NCBI GenBank assembly: GCA_910584995.1
Contig: CAJUDW010000010.1
Location: 28,368-92,367 of the forward strand
Direction: 5' to 3'
Length of the DNA: 64,000 bases
DNA from: an uncultured Oscillibacter sp.
Lineage (GTDB): Bacteria; Bacillota; Clostridia; Oscillospirales; Oscillospiraceae
Positions 54,284-63,788 of the stretch are shown piece after piece. The notes beneath the pieces are model-generated. The model was not told the DNA's origin, made no database searches, and saw nothing but the letters and a program-made list of their open reading frames with translations. A program made the position numbers and the translations under genes. Each line of letters begins with the position of its first letter. The first letter of the stretch is position 1.

Positions 54284-55432
54284 TCAAATCAGCAGGCAGC
54301 ATTTGCTGGCTTCTGGTTTTGGGGGCGGGACACTGCGCCGCTCCGGCTGAGGGACGTTTGCCTGCATGGCGGCGGGGTTGCCGATTTCATCCACCCGCAG
54401 CCCCAGTTCACCGATGATACCGGAGTACCATAATACCTGGTTCCGGAAGAAGCCGTTGATTCTTGCGGGGCTTATGCCGCTTGTGAACAGAAGCTGAAGG
54501 TTGTCCTGGGAGAAAATATCCGGCAGATGCTCCCGGATGCGATCCAGGAAGGGCTCGGCGCCAAAATGGGTGTGGGTGTACCGGTAGAGTTCTTCCCCGA
54601 AGCTGGCGATGCAGTACTGGCTGATGCGGTCTTTTTCTGTGGGATCCCACCACAGCGGGATTGACGGGCTGTTTGTAATGGAGTCCAGGACCGCGTCGAT
54701 CTTCTGTGCCATCTCCACAACCGCATAGAGGATCCGGATATTTTCCGGATCCTCCAAAGCCGTATTGACCTGCTCCACAGCGGCAATCCCGCCCCGGGAC
54801 GGGTGATGGTACACGGCGTATCCGGCCCCGGTGTTTGACGCCAGTACCTCAAACAGCCTGCGGAGTCTTGTTTGGGGCAGGCTTTGTTTATCTTCATGGC
54901 TTAACCGGAGATAGGTTTCCACCCCGATGACATAGCCGTTAAAATTGACCAGCGCGTCCGGCTTTTCTGCGGAGGCGAGAAGTTCTTTCACTTCATCGTC
55001 GCTCCGGCATTGATGGATCAGATCCCGCAGCTGATCCGATATTGCTTTCGACAGCGCCGCGATCTCTGTCTCGCTGTCTCCCAATATGATATAGCGGGCG
55101 TTATAATCATATTCGGATATTTCAGGGCCGTTGGCGTGGGTCAGACGGATCCGGCTGCGGGGAAAGTATATGCTGCCGGCAATGTATTGGGGTTCCCCCG
55201 GGCCTTGCGGGCCTGCCGTCTGGGTTTCCTCCCGTACAGATGAAAACTGCGGGACAGGGGATTGGGCGAGGAACGTATAGGTTGGGGTTGAGGGGCGGGC
55301 AGGGGGTATGGGCGGCGGAGACGGCGTGTGCTCCGGGAGTTGCTGGGGGATCAGCATAGGCGGCGGCCCGGCGCCGGCCCTCTTTTTGTCAGAGGCGGAC
55401 TGTGCCTTTACCTGCTTCTTTGGCGGGCTCAT
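54284..55432 (-). CDS. Unknown protein with CaaX-type C terminus, candidate eCIS cargo (382 aa)
   Basis: I do not recognise the family. Residues 1-95 are rich in Pro, Lys, Gln and Ser (MSPPKKQVKAQSASDKK, then PPPIPPARPSTP) and should be disordered. Residues 100-350 look folded and mainly helical, with an NFNGYVIGVETYLRL segment. A Pro-rich tail ends in Cys378-Cys379-Leu-Leu-Ile, a eukaryotic CaaX prenylation-type terminus, verified from the codons before the TGA at 54286. There is no signal peptide or membrane helix. The ATG at 55432 lies 8 bases after AGGAGG; the ATG at 55438 is too close to that site. It overlaps the ATPase gene by 44 bases and is the last gene of the injection-system run, where cargo is often found. 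Confidence 0.7.
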   Translation of the reverse strand: MSPPKKQVKAQSASDKKRAGAGPPPMLIPQQLPEHTPSPPPIPPARPSTPTYTFLAQSPVPQFSSVREETQTAGPQGPGEPQYIAGSIYFPRSRIRLTHANGPEISEYDYNARYIILGDSETEIAALSKAISDQLRDLIHQCRSDDEVKELLASAEKPDALVNFNGYVIGVETYLRLSHEDKQSLPQTRLRRLFEVLASNTGAGYAVYHHPSRGGIAAVEQVNTALEDPENIRILYAVVEMAQKIDAVLDSITNSPSIPLWWDPTEKDRISQYCIASFGEELYRYTHTHFGAEPFLDRIREHLPDIFSQDNLQLLFTSGISPARINGFFRNQVLWYSGIIGELGLRVDEIGNPAAMQANVPQPERRSVPPPKPEASKCCLLI

Positions 55433-57329
55433 GTTCATTCCCTCCTATTCTTTCTGCGATGCCGTGGGGCAATGGCTTGCTGCTTTTTTCCAGTTCCCAT
55501 TTCAGGGATTTCCCGATATCGGAGAGCCGGGGCCCCTGCCTCCCTGCTGCGGACGCTGCAACGTACGCACCCCGGACGGCAGAAACGATGCGGGCGGGGC
55601 TCAGTTCCGCTTGGGCCAGCTGCGCATACGGGATTTCCTCCCCGCACCGCTCCGGCGGCAGCATCCGCCGCCACAGGATCTCCCGCAGCCCGGCGTCCGG
55701 AAGGCCGAACCGCACAATGTAGTGCAGCCGCCGCAAAAACGCCTCGTCAAAATTACTCAGCAGGTTGGTGGATAAAATGGCCACCCCGTCGTACTGCTCG
55801 ATCTCCTGCAATAAATAGGAGGTGGAGAGGTTGGCGTATCTGTCGTTTCCCGAGGATACCTGCGCCCGCTTTCCGAAGAGGGAATCCGCTTCGTCAAACA
55901 GAAGGACGCAGTGGTTTTCCCTGGCACTGCGGAACAGGCGGCCAAGATGCTTTTCCGTTTCCCCTACGTACTTGTCCATGACCAGGGAGAGATCCGTCCG
56001 CAGCAGCGGCATCCCCAGCTTGTGGGCGATGGCCGAGGCAGCCAGGGTTTTGCCGGTGCCGGAGGGGCCGTGGAACACTGCGGTCACGCCCTCCCGCTGC
56101 CGGGGCAGGCCCCAGTCCGCCAGCCTTCCGCCGCAGAGGGCGGCCTGGCAGATGGTTTCCAGCTGTTCCGCTACTGGGCGGGGCAGCACCATATCCTCCA
56201 GGGCTGCGCCGGTCTCATACCGTACGCCGAACGATAATGCCCCGCCGCGGCGGAGCATGGCCTGCCGCGTGTCCGCTTGCGTGACCCTTTGCCGCCCGCA
56301 GGACGCGGCAATCCTGCGGGCCAGCAGCGCGGTTTCCCGCACCGTCCCGATGGAGGCAGCCCCCAGAGGCGCGGCCTCCGGATCCCCGGAAGGGACGAAG
56401 GCGTCCCACACCGCCTGCCGCTGCCCCGGCGAAAGCTGCCGGGGCAGGCGTACTACCTCCTTTGCCACCTGCAATGCCCCGTCCTCCTCCACCAGGGCGG
56501 CAAAGGGTACGCCGTACCGGCGGCAGAGCCCTTCCAGCCGCCGGAAGATGCTGTCCTCGGGGTCCGGGGAGGCACAGACGGGGGCGTCCATAAGGATGGC
56601 CAGTGCTGCCATCTCCCGCAGGGCCTGCTCCTGATCCGGCAGGGCATAGTGGGAGAGATCCGCAGGGACGGCCCATACCACATTCCCGCAGGCGCGGCGC
56701 AGGAGGGTTTTCCGCCCGGAGCCGCCGGGGGCGCACAGGTACAGCGTGTTTCCTGCCCCCCAGGCGCGCCACTCCTTCACCTGGGCAAGGGCGTCTTGGA
56801 AGAGGGGGATCCACGTTTCCCCCGCCTCTGTCAGGGGCGTGCAGCCGGGGATTTCCGCCATCGAGAGTCCCGTCAGGAAGGCAAGGGCCGTGCGGCACAG
56901 GATCAAGGGCCGCTCCAAGGGGTAGGCTGTGAGGGCGGCGGCGGTAAGCAGCAGCCCGCAGAGGGGATTCTGCCCAGCCAGATCCGCCGGCGTCTCGCAG
57001 CTGCCGGGGCAGATTGGGGAGATCAGCTGGAGCCCGTATTCGACTGTAGGCAGGGACAGGGCGTATTTCCCACGGAATATCTGCCGCAGCCCGCCGTCTA
57101 TCTCCAGAGCCAGTGCCGCCATTGCCAGGAGGAAATCCCGCTCCCCCAGCCGGAATTGCAGGCGGAGGGATGGCGGGGCCAGCCGGACACTGCCGGAGGA
57201 CTGTTCCCGGGCCAGAATCATATGCCATTGCTCCCGGCACTGCCCCGCGTCCGCCTCCTCTGCGGACAGGGATCGGAACAGCACCAGATAATCCCAAATG
57301 CACTGGGCGTTGTTTTCGTAGCCGTCCAT
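55389..57329 (-). CDS. AAA+ ATPase of a contractile injection system (Afp15-like)
   Basis: This 646-residue ATPase is of the kind found in every Afp/PVC-like locus, where it helps particle assembly. The AAA+ module is at residues 385-620: Walker A GPSGTGKT (421-428), MDKYVGETEK near 451, Walker B CVLLFDEAD (474-482) and the Arg-finger region NFDEAFLRRLHYIVRF near 545. The N-terminal part carries a second, degenerate P-loop-like GGSGRKT near 202. GGAG lies 9 bases before the ATG. It follows the tail-protein gene by 6 bases and overlaps the cargo-like gene. Confidence 0.92.
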   Translation of the reverse strand: MDGYENNAQCIWDYLVLFRSLSAEEADAGQCREQWHMILAREQSSGSVRLAPPSLRLQFRLGERDFLLAMAALALEIDGGLRQIFRGKYALSLPTVEYGLQLISPICPGSCETPADLAGQNPLCGLLLTAAALTAYPLERPLILCRTALAFLTGLSMAEIPGCTPLTEAGETWIPLFQDALAQVKEWRAWGAGNTLYLCAPGGSGRKTLLRRACGNVVWAVPADLSHYALPDQEQALREMAALAILMDAPVCASPDPEDSIFRRLEGLCRRYGVPFAALVEEDGALQVAKEVVRLPRQLSPGQRQAVWDAFVPSGDPEAAPLGAASIGTVRETALLARRIAASCGRQRVTQADTRQAMLRRGGALSFGVRYETGAALEDMVLPRPVAEQLETICQAALCGGRLADWGLPRQREGVTAVFHGPSGTGKTLAASAIAHKLGMPLLRTDLSLVMDKYVGETEKHLGRLFRSARENHCVLLFDEADSLFGKRAQVSSGNDRYANLSTSYLLQEIEQYDGVAILSTNLLSNFDEAFLRRLHYIVRFGLPDAGLREILWRRMLPPERCGEEIPYAQLAQAELSPARIVSAVRGAYVAASAAGRQGPRLSDIGKSLKWELEKSSKPLPHGIAERIGGNEHEPAKEAGKGTVRL

Positions 57330-57335
57330 GATCTG

Positions 57336-58283
57336 TCACTCCAAAATCCACTGGCTGTCCCAGGGGCCGTCCAGCCGGGCAGGCGGCGGGTCCGCTGTTT
57401 CCGCGCCGCTGTCCAAATAGCTGTGCCCGTCCAGCGTGGCGGTATCTTCCAGCCGCACTGCCGTATAGGGAAGGCCCAGGGGGATAAAATCCTCCAAAAC
57501 CCCTTTCAGGGCGGACAGCTTTTCCGCAGGTGTACCGGCGGGAAACAGCAGCGTCACGCCGGGCTGCCCCCCGCCGTAGAGCCGCTTGCAGCTGTCCCGC
57601 TCCCGGGCCGGGCGGATCTGGTTTTCCCACTGGAACTGCTCCACGATTTCGCATGTTTGCCCGGTCACAAGCCTTGACAGCAGCCGGAGCCCCTTTTTGG
57701 TGCCTCGGAGCCGGTTCAGTTCTATGGCGGCGGCCAGCAGTTCACGTTCCGGCAGGCCCGGCTCCATCCAGGAGGAGGCCCCCAGCCAGCGGTGCAGATC
57801 CGGCAGGGGATTGGGGCTTTCAGGGGACAGCCGCTCAGGAAAGGCGGACAGTTCCCGGTTTACGTCCATGTAAAGGGACTGGAAGACCCCCAGCAGCTTG
57901 CGCAGGGTGTGATCCCCCTGCATTACGGCGGGGAGCATACTGTCGATGGACAAGCCGGGAAAGGCCAGCTCGTAGCTTTTCAGCGCGTCTCCCGGCTCAA
58001 CGGTAAAGCAGAGGGACAGTCCCGTTACACCGTAGAGCAGGAGATCCGCCGCTGTGCGCACCAAAGCCGGTTCCATACCGCAAATGGGGCCGGGGGAGGG
58101 GCCGTCTGTAGCATAGACCCGGACAAAAACCTGTCCGGACACCTCCAGGGACAGCCTCAGCCACTCCATACCGGCCCTCAATCCCGGATACCAGCGGGAG
58201 AGGTATATGCCGTTTTCAAATTGCCCGCATTGGGTGAGATCCCAGTCGGACCGGTACCGGCGGAGTGTCTGTTCCATCTTCAT
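57336..58283 (-). CDS. Contractile injection system tail protein (P2 gpI / TIGR02242-like)
   Basis: This 315-residue protein links baseplate and distal structures. The diagnostic segment is LPERELLAAAIELNRLRGTK near residue 180, followed by LRLLSRLVTG, as in the phage-tail domain that replaces P2 gpI in eCIS loci. The start lies 1 base from the end of the upstream baseplate gene, with GGAGG 5 bases before the ATG. No fibre or receptor-binding gene follows it before the ATPase gene. Confidence 0.82.
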   Translation of the reverse strand: MKMEQTLRRYRSDWDLTQCGQFENGIYLSRWYPGLRAGMEWLRLSLEVSGQVFVRVYATDGPSPGPICGMEPALVRTAADLLLYGVTGLSLCFTVEPGDALKSYELAFPGLSIDSMLPAVMQGDHTLRKLLGVFQSLYMDVNRELSAFPERLSPESPNPLPDLHRWLGASSWMEPGLPERELLAAAIELNRLRGTKKGLRLLSRLVTGQTCEIVEQFQWENQIRPARERDSCKRLYGGGQPGVTLLFPAGTPAEKLSALKGVLEDFIPLGLPYTAVRLEDTATLDGHSYLDSGAETADPPPARLDGPWDSQWILE

Positions 58284-60185
58284 TTATTCCTCCGTCAGCT
58301 GAAATTCTGCCAGATAGGGCAGGACATCGGGATCCAGCCGGATCCCGCCCTCCTGGGTGTGGCGTCCCCCTCCGGACAAGGTCCGCAGTTCCAGGGCGCG
58401 CACCGCCTCTACACCGGGTACGGCGCTCAGGGCGGAAAACAGCGCCGTATAGGAGATCCCCGCCCCGAACCCCAGCGGCCCCGTTACGCTGTCGGTGTGG
58501 GCCAGGGCCGCCGTCCGCAGGGGCTGCGCCGTGCCGCTGAACCGGGCGCGGACATGTACTGCAATGGGGCAGTAGCGGGGGCCCCGCACCTCCAGGGGCG
58601 TGCCGATCATCCGGAACGGCTCCAGCCACTCCCGCAGCCGCGTTTCCTGCCAGCAGGTCAGGGGCGGAAGGGGGAACGGTGCCCGGGGCTTTGCCAGCAG
58701 GACCACACCTGCGCCCGGCTTTCCCAGGCTTGCGGCGGGGACCGCCTTTACCCGATCCAGGGATAGACCGGGGGTGCCCCGGGCCAGCGCCTCATAGTCG
58801 GAGAGGGACACCGCCCGGGCAGGGGATTCCAGTTCCTTCGCTGCGTGGAAAAAGGCGCTTTTTCCGTCCACGGCGTCCTGTCCGCCCCAGGCGGAACGCA
58901 GGGTGCGCAGGGCTATACCCTCCTGTTCCAGCGTGCCGCCTGCGCCGTTGGCCTTTGCCCCCTGTGTGCAGGCGCAGCCGGTTACCAGGACTTTCCCGGC
59001 GGAGGGGATGCGGAAATCCCGTCCGTCTCCGAACCGGAGGGTTTTGCGGGCGGCGTCCCACCGGCAGCCCCGGGGTAACGTCCGGCCCTCCTGGGGCAGG
59101 CACACCGGACAGTCGTGCCAGACGCCGTTTTCCTCTATCATCAGTTCCAGGGAACCGGGCAGGATCCCGTCTTCCTCCAGGCGGATTTCCTCCCCGGGCA
59201 GTTCCCGCAGCGTGTGGAGGGCGGGGAAGCCTGGCTCCGCCGCCGCTGCCCGGATGATTCGGGCGGTCCCGCTCTGCATGCCGCATATCTGGCCGTCCCG
59301 GACAAAGAGGAACGGATCCTCCCGCCAGCCGTCCTCCTGTGGGGAAAAGAACCGCAGCGATTGGTTCCCGGCCCAGCCCGATGGCAGGCGATAAGGGGGC
59401 GTCAGGTCGGTATACCGGCTTTTGGTATGGCGCTGTTCCAGCGTCACCGGGTACAGGGCCGCGGCGGAGATCCGGGGCTCACCTTCGATGTCCCCTTGTA
59501 TCAGCAGGCGCAGGGTATCGGACGCCGCCGGGACTGTGATGGTGACATACCCGCTTTGCAGCAGGCCGCAGGTGCCGTCTACACAGGAAGCGTCCTGCCA
59601 TGCGCCGCCCGCCCAAATCCGGGCTGTCAGCCGGATGGGGGGCGGCGTATCTGCGTCCGGCGGGATCCGTCCGGGCTCCGGCTGCAATTCCAGCCAGAGG
59701 GGGACGGGGCTGCCGGGAGCAAGGGGCGCGGTACAGTTGATTTCCAATGCGGCAGGCCTATCTATGATCAGCGGCACATTCTCCCGCAGTACGCTCCGGC
59801 CGGGGCCTTGTATCAGCGAGGCCTCCCGTACCTGGGATTCCCCGTCCGGCGGCGCGTCCACAACCTCGAAGGGGACGCCGTCAATGGTAAAACGCATCCC
59901 GATCCGGGGGATGCCGCCGGCGGCAGGGACCGCCATCAAGCGGGCCGGGGCCGGCGCCTGGGGGCGTTTTCCCAAAAGTTTCAGGAAGGCGAGATAGTGC
60001 CGTTCACCCAGGCTGTTGATCTCCCGGTTCTGGGCGGCGGAGAGGCAGGATGCAAGTTCCAGCAGTGCCACCGCTGGATCGCTGGGGATTGTGTCGCTCC
60101 AGTCGGGGATCAGCTGGGTTATACGGGCGCAGGCGCACCGGTACAGTTCCTCCTGGTTCCCGGTGTCCGGATTCAGGGAGTACAC
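58284..60185 (-). CDS. Baseplate J-like protein (Afp11-type)
   Basis: This 633-residue wedge protein forms part of the baseplate ring that triggers sheath contraction. Its N-terminal part (DWSDTIPSDPAVALLELASC, around residue 30) and IPRIGMRFTIDGVPFEVVDA near 95 follow the gpJ/gp6 pattern of an early helical arm and a beta domain. The C-terminal part (TPLEVRGPRYCPIAVHVRA) matches the end of baseplate-J proteins. The start is GTG at 60185 with AAGGAGG 7 bases upstream. It overlaps the upstream gene by 13 bases. Confidence 0.85.
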   Translation of the reverse strand: MYSLNPDTGNQEELYRCACARITQLIPDWSDTIPSDPAVALLELASCLSAAQNREINSLGERHYLAFLKLLGKRPQAPAPARLMAVPAAGGIPRIGMRFTIDGVPFEVVDAPPDGESQVREASLIQGPGRSVLRENVPLIIDRPAALEINCTAPLAPGSPVPLWLELQPEPGRIPPDADTPPPIRLTARIWAGGAWQDASCVDGTCGLLQSGYVTITVPAASDTLRLLIQGDIEGEPRISAAALYPVTLEQRHTKSRYTDLTPPYRLPSGWAGNQSLRFFSPQEDGWREDPFLFVRDGQICGMQSGTARIIRAAAAEPGFPALHTLRELPGEEIRLEEDGILPGSLELMIEENGVWHDCPVCLPQEGRTLPRGCRWDAARKTLRFGDGRDFRIPSAGKVLVTGCACTQGAKANGAGGTLEQEGIALRTLRSAWGGQDAVDGKSAFFHAAKELESPARAVSLSDYEALARGTPGLSLDRVKAVPAASLGKPGAGVVLLAKPRAPFPLPPLTCWQETRLREWLEPFRMIGTPLEVRGPRYCPIAVHVRARFSGTAQPLRTAALAHTDSVTGPLGFGAGISYTALFSALSAVPGVEAVRALELRTLSGGGRHTQEGGIRLDPDVLPYLAEFQLTEE

Positions 60186-62620
60186 AGGGATCCCTCCTTT
60201 TCCAGCAGATGGACCGTGTGGACGCCGGGCAGCGGCAGGGCGTAGGGGTCGTCCACCTGGGCGCAGTCCAGTTCCCGGCCGTCCGGCGCCGAGGCGGTCA
60301 GCAGCAGCTTGACAATGGAAATGCCCGGAAGGCAGGATTGAAGATAATTTCGGGTTTCGATTTCATTTGGCAGGCATCCGATCTGCCAGCCTTTTCCCAG
60401 GAAATGCCCGGAGACGGGATGCAGGAAGCGGTTTAAGGCATCGCGCACCATATGCCGGACGGCCTCCGGGCCTTCCGCAGGGCGCAGCCAGGCCATGGCG
60501 CTCACCGGATAAAAGACCGGCTCCCGCGCCACGATGCGCAGGCCCAGGGCAGGCAAGGCGCTGCACTGTTCCAGAAGATGTTCTATCTGCCCCTTCCTTT
60601 GGGAAAAGGCCGCCTCATGGCAGAGGATATCCCGCATCAGGGCAGCTACATACAGGGTTCCGCCTTCCCGGACGCAGCGGGTGCGGAGCACATCCCGCAG
60701 CCGGCCGCAGATCACCTGCTCTGCATCCAGAGGGGATACGCACCGCCCACCGTGGTGCCGGAGCGATCGGGCACGGTCCAGGAGCACAGGCTGATCCTCT
60801 GCCGGTGAACCGCCAAACCCGCCGGTCAGGGCAATCCCGCCCACCGGCCCGCCCTGAAGGGGGGAGAAGGTTTCCGCTTTCAGGCACTGGACGCTGCCCT
60901 CCGCCTGAAGGCGGACAGCGCCGCAGACCACCTGTTCCAGGCAGGGCGGTTTCCCCGGCTGCCCGCCGCTGTCCTGCAGACACAGCCACCAGCGCCCCAG
61001 CCCAAACCGCAGGCTCCGGCTGCCCATGATGCCGTCTAACACCATCATGCCGCTATGGGAAAGGCCGCCGGTGCCGTCCTCCAATATGGCCAGGGGCCGT
61101 TCTGCGCCGTTTTTCCCGGCTTCCCAGGCGGCAAGTTTCCGGCCGGGTACTCGGTTTTGCAGTGTCAGGTACAGCCGCAGAAGCCGCTGAGAGGGCGGTG
61201 CGTCAAAGCCCAGCCACCAGCAGTCTCCCGGGGGGCCTGCCGCCGGGAAAAGCGGCCCATGGGGGTTGGCCGGAGCGTGGAACACATTTTCCAGCTGCCC
61301 GCGGACGGACAATTCCGCCGGTGCGTTTTCTAAACAAGCGGAGAACCGCAGGCCGGTGATCTCCGGCGCGTGACAGCGCCGGGGCAGCCAGCCGCTGTTA
61401 TCTGCCCGTCCTATCCGCCACCGCAGCCATAGCCCGGTGTGGCCTCCTATCTCACAGGGGGCGGCGTCCTCCGGCCAGAGGAATGAGGCTTCCATATGGG
61501 CTGCGCCTGATCCCGCATCGGAAAAGCAGCCGGTATACCCCTCCGTGCCGGGGATGGGCAGCCAGATCTGCCCGTTCCAGTATTCCCAAAGCACCTGATC
61601 AGCCCGCACATCCCGTGCAGGGGGCGGGGGCACCGGCAGGCGGCGCATGATGGGACGGTATACGGCCGCCTGTTCCGTGCCGGGCAGCAGTTCTTCCCGC
61701 ACCCGGATGGACAGGGTAAAGGAAACCGTAAGCCGCGCCCCCCGCAGCGCCAGCGCGTCCGGGCAGGCAAGGCAGCAGGTGCTCCAGGCCGCTGGGGCCT
61801 CCCCAAAGGGGAGCCAGCGTTCCCCGGCGCAGGGGGCGGCCCCGTCCCAGATCAGCGCGGGGGGCAGGGCTTCCCGCCTTGCGGAAACGGCAGCGGGGCC
61901 GGCAGATCTTGCCGGCAGGCCGGCGGCAGGCAGACGGCAGCGCAGGGCGTATCCGTCCGGAGCGGGGGGCAGGCGGAACAGCAGATGGTGGTTCTCCCGC
62001 ACCGGCGCGGCCAAGGGGTATTCGCTGCCCGAGGATCCGATTAGCTGCCAGCAGGCGGCTGAACCACAAAAAAGCGCCAGCATCTGCGCCGGCGCCTCCG
62101 GCAGGGCCAGCGCCGTCTGGCAGCCGTTCCGGGAACGGAAGGCGTCGGGATGGGAAAACTGGATCTCCGGCCCGGGCAGTCTGCCCTCCCGGAAATCAAA
62201 GAGCCTTACGGGATGCCCTGGGGTGGGAAGCGGCAGGGGGAATACCTCCCCGCAGCTTGTGCAGAACAGTTCGGTCAAACGGACTGCCTCCGCCTGGGCG
62301 TCTTCCGCCGTCTGCCACAGCCGCCCGCCGTCACCGGACAGGTAGAATTTCGTCCCTGCGGGAACCGGGCATCCCTCCGGGGCGTCCAGGGCGGCATAGG
62401 TGCACGTAGGATCCGGATCCAGGGGCTCCAGCGGCCAGCCCTGTAAAAAGGCTAGCTGGTGCTTCTCCGGCAGGCGGGCAAGGCGCGCCGCGGAATCCCT
62501 GATTAGTTCTGCGGCGGCAAGCAAAATGGCGGACTCCATCTCCCCGCCGTCTGGGCTGTACCGCCACTGGGGGAGATAGGAGCGGATATATGCGTGGAAG
62601 GTATCCCAAAAGGAATCCAA
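60173..62620 (-). CDS. Large baseplate assembly protein (Afp12 / baseplate J-related)
   Basis: This 815-residue protein is the second large wedge component. The N terminus (LAAAELIRDSAARLARLPEK) and the segment PVPAGTKFYLSGDGGRLWQT repeat the baseplate-J layout seen in the next gene. The C terminus again has the domain end with GISIVKLLLTASAPDG. The central 400 residues are beta-rich and diverged. The start is a TTG at 62620 with GAGGTG 7 bases upstream, an uncommon start codon. Pairs of large J-like genes in this order are characteristic of eCIS. Confidence 0.8.
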   Translation of the reverse strand: MDSFWDTFHAYIRSYLPQWRYSPDGGEMESAILLAAAELIRDSAARLARLPEKHQLAFLQGWPLEPLDPDPTCTYAALDAPEGCPVPAGTKFYLSGDGGRLWQTAEDAQAEAVRLTELFCTSCGEVFPLPLPTPGHPVRLFDFREGRLPGPEIQFSHPDAFRSRNGCQTALALPEAPAQMLALFCGSAACWQLIGSSGSEYPLAAPVRENHHLLFRLPPAPDGYALRCRLPAAGLPARSAGPAAVSARREALPPALIWDGAAPCAGERWLPFGEAPAAWSTCCLACPDALALRGARLTVSFTLSIRVREELLPGTEQAAVYRPIMRRLPVPPPPARDVRADQVLWEYWNGQIWLPIPGTEGYTGCFSDAGSGAAHMEASFLWPEDAAPCEIGGHTGLWLRWRIGRADNSGWLPRRCHAPEITGLRFSACLENAPAELSVRGQLENVFHAPANPHGPLFPAAGPPGDCWWLGFDAPPSQRLLRLYLTLQNRVPGRKLAAWEAGKNGAERPLAILEDGTGGLSHSGMMVLDGIMGSRSLRFGLGRWWLCLQDSGGQPGKPPCLEQVVCGAVRLQAEGSVQCLKAETFSPLQGGPVGGIALTGGFGGSPAEDQPVLLDRARSLRHHGGRCVSPLDAEQVICGRLRDVLRTRCVREGGTLYVAALMRDILCHEAAFSQRKGQIEHLLEQCSALPALGLRIVAREPVFYPVSAMAWLRPAEGPEAVRHMVRDALNRFLHPVSGHFLGKGWQIGCLPNEIETRNYLQSCLPGISIVKLLLTASAPDGRELDCAQVDDPYALPLPGVHTVHLLEKEGSLCTP

Positions 62621-62659
62621 TGCCTGTCACCTCATCTGTTTATGAATATCATGGGGGAT

Positions 62660-63028
62660 TTAGCCTGTCTGGAGGCTGACCGGCAGGCTGTTGGTGATCC
62701 CGGAGCGCCGCACTTCATAGGAGACCAGGGCGATCAGCCGCCCTTCCTCCGGGCGGCGGTCAAAGTCCACCCGGATGTTCCGGATCCGGGGTTCCCACGT
62801 TTGAAGGGCGGCGATGACCTCCTGGCGGATCAGGTTACAGGTGGTGGTGTCCATCCCCTCAAAGGCGTACTGATCCAGCCGCGTGCCGAATTTTGGCCGG
62901 AAAGGGCGTTCTCCCCGGCGGGTGGAGAGGATCAGATGCACCGACTGGGCGATTTCCTCCGCCTCGGTCAAAGGGCGGAACCGGCCCAGGCCGGGTTCCA
63001 GATGGCAGGGGAATGACATGGCTGCCAT
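62660..63028 (-). CDS. GPW/gp25 family baseplate protein (Afp9-like)
   Basis: This 122-residue wedge protein joins sheath to baseplate. The gp25 core is evident: LTEAEEIAQSVHLILSTRRG, then ERPFRPKFGTRLDQYAFEG (residues 20-60) with the conserved Glu-Arg and GTR. AAGGAGG lies 8 bases before the ATG. It is 19 bases downstream of the spike gene and 39 bases upstream of the large baseplate gene. Confidence 0.93.
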   Translation of the reverse strand: MAAMSFPCHLEPGLGRFRPLTEAEEIAQSVHLILSTRRGERPFRPKFGTRLDQYAFEGMDTTTCNLIRQEVIAALQTWEPRIRNIRVDFDRRPEEGRLIALVSYEVRRSGITNSLPVSLQTG

Positions 63029-63047
63029 GAAAAACGCCTCCTTCCTG

Positions 63048-63785
63048 TCAGTTCAGCTGAATCACGCCGCCCTTTACCTGGGTGACGCCGCCGGAACTGA
63101 TCTCCAGCTGGCTCTGCCCGGATACCTTCGTGGCCATGGCCCCGGCAATTTCCGCCTGCTGGCCCTTGGCTTCCAGCTTGTTTCGGGCGGAAACGGAAAT
63201 ATCCTGCCCGCTCACTTCCACCGTCCCCTTTGCCTTGATTTGGATATTGCCGCTGTTGTCAAAGGTGATGGACGCGCCGCCGCAGGCGACGGTGAGTTTT
63301 TTCCCGGCGGCCAGGGTGATTTCATCTTTTTCCATATCCAGCAGGAGTACAGGGGTGTCACTGCCCTTTCCACGGAGCGTGGCCGTCTGGGGCTTGTCCT
63401 CCAGCGTCAGTTCCAGCCCGCCTGCGGTGTGGATGGTGACGGCAGTTTGATCCTGGGTGTCGTCCAAGGTAACGCAGTGGCCGGAGCGGGTCAGGAATTG
63501 TTTTCTGTCGTTTTTCTCCGTCCAGCATTGGGCGGTCTGGCGATCACCCTCCGGACGGTGGACGTGGACGATCCCCGGCTCATAGCCCGGCAAGGCAGGT
63601 AACTCCACCTCCACCACATCCCCAATCTCCGGCAGCCAGTAGAGGCCGGAAACGCTCTGTTCCACCCGGGCATAGACCGTATCGTTCTCTTGGCCATAGG
63701 CGCCGACGGACACCTCCACAAGGCCCTTGTCCTTTTCGCCGGGGTAGGCCGTTACCCTGCCCCGCAGGATCTCCCGCTCTGTCAT
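63048..63785 (-). CDS. Spike protein, phage baseplate assembly protein V / gp5-like
   Basis: This 245-residue protein forms the trimeric spike at the tip of the tube. Residues 5-100 are the gpV/gp5 OB-fold (VEVSVGAYGQENDTVYARVE, then GLYWLPEIGDVVEVELP). Residues 115-245 are beta-helix-like repeats of the gp5 C-terminal kind (TLRGKG, ITLAAGKKLTVACGG, IQIKAKGTVEVSGQDISVSA). The gp27-like hub domain that is fused in VgrG and Afp8 is absent, so a separate hub gene is expected upstream, beyond the window. GGAGG lies 9 bases before the ATG. Confidence 0.9.
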   Translation of the reverse strand: MTEREILRGRVTAYPGEKDKGLVEVSVGAYGQENDTVYARVEQSVSGLYWLPEIGDVVEVELPALPGYEPGIVHVHRPEGDRQTAQCWTEKNDRKQFLTRSGHCVTLDDTQDQTAVTIHTAGGLELTLEDKPQTATLRGKGSDTPVLLLDMEKDEITLAAGKKLTVACGGASITFDNSGNIQIKAKGTVEVSGQDISVSARNKLEAKGQQAEIAGAMATKVSGQSQLEISSGGVTQVKGGVIQLN

Positions 63786-63788
63786 GCG

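Noticed and set aside
63048..63785. Complete VgrG/Afp8 protein
   Set aside because: The 245-residue protein has only the OB-fold and beta-helix; the gp27-like hub domain is missing.
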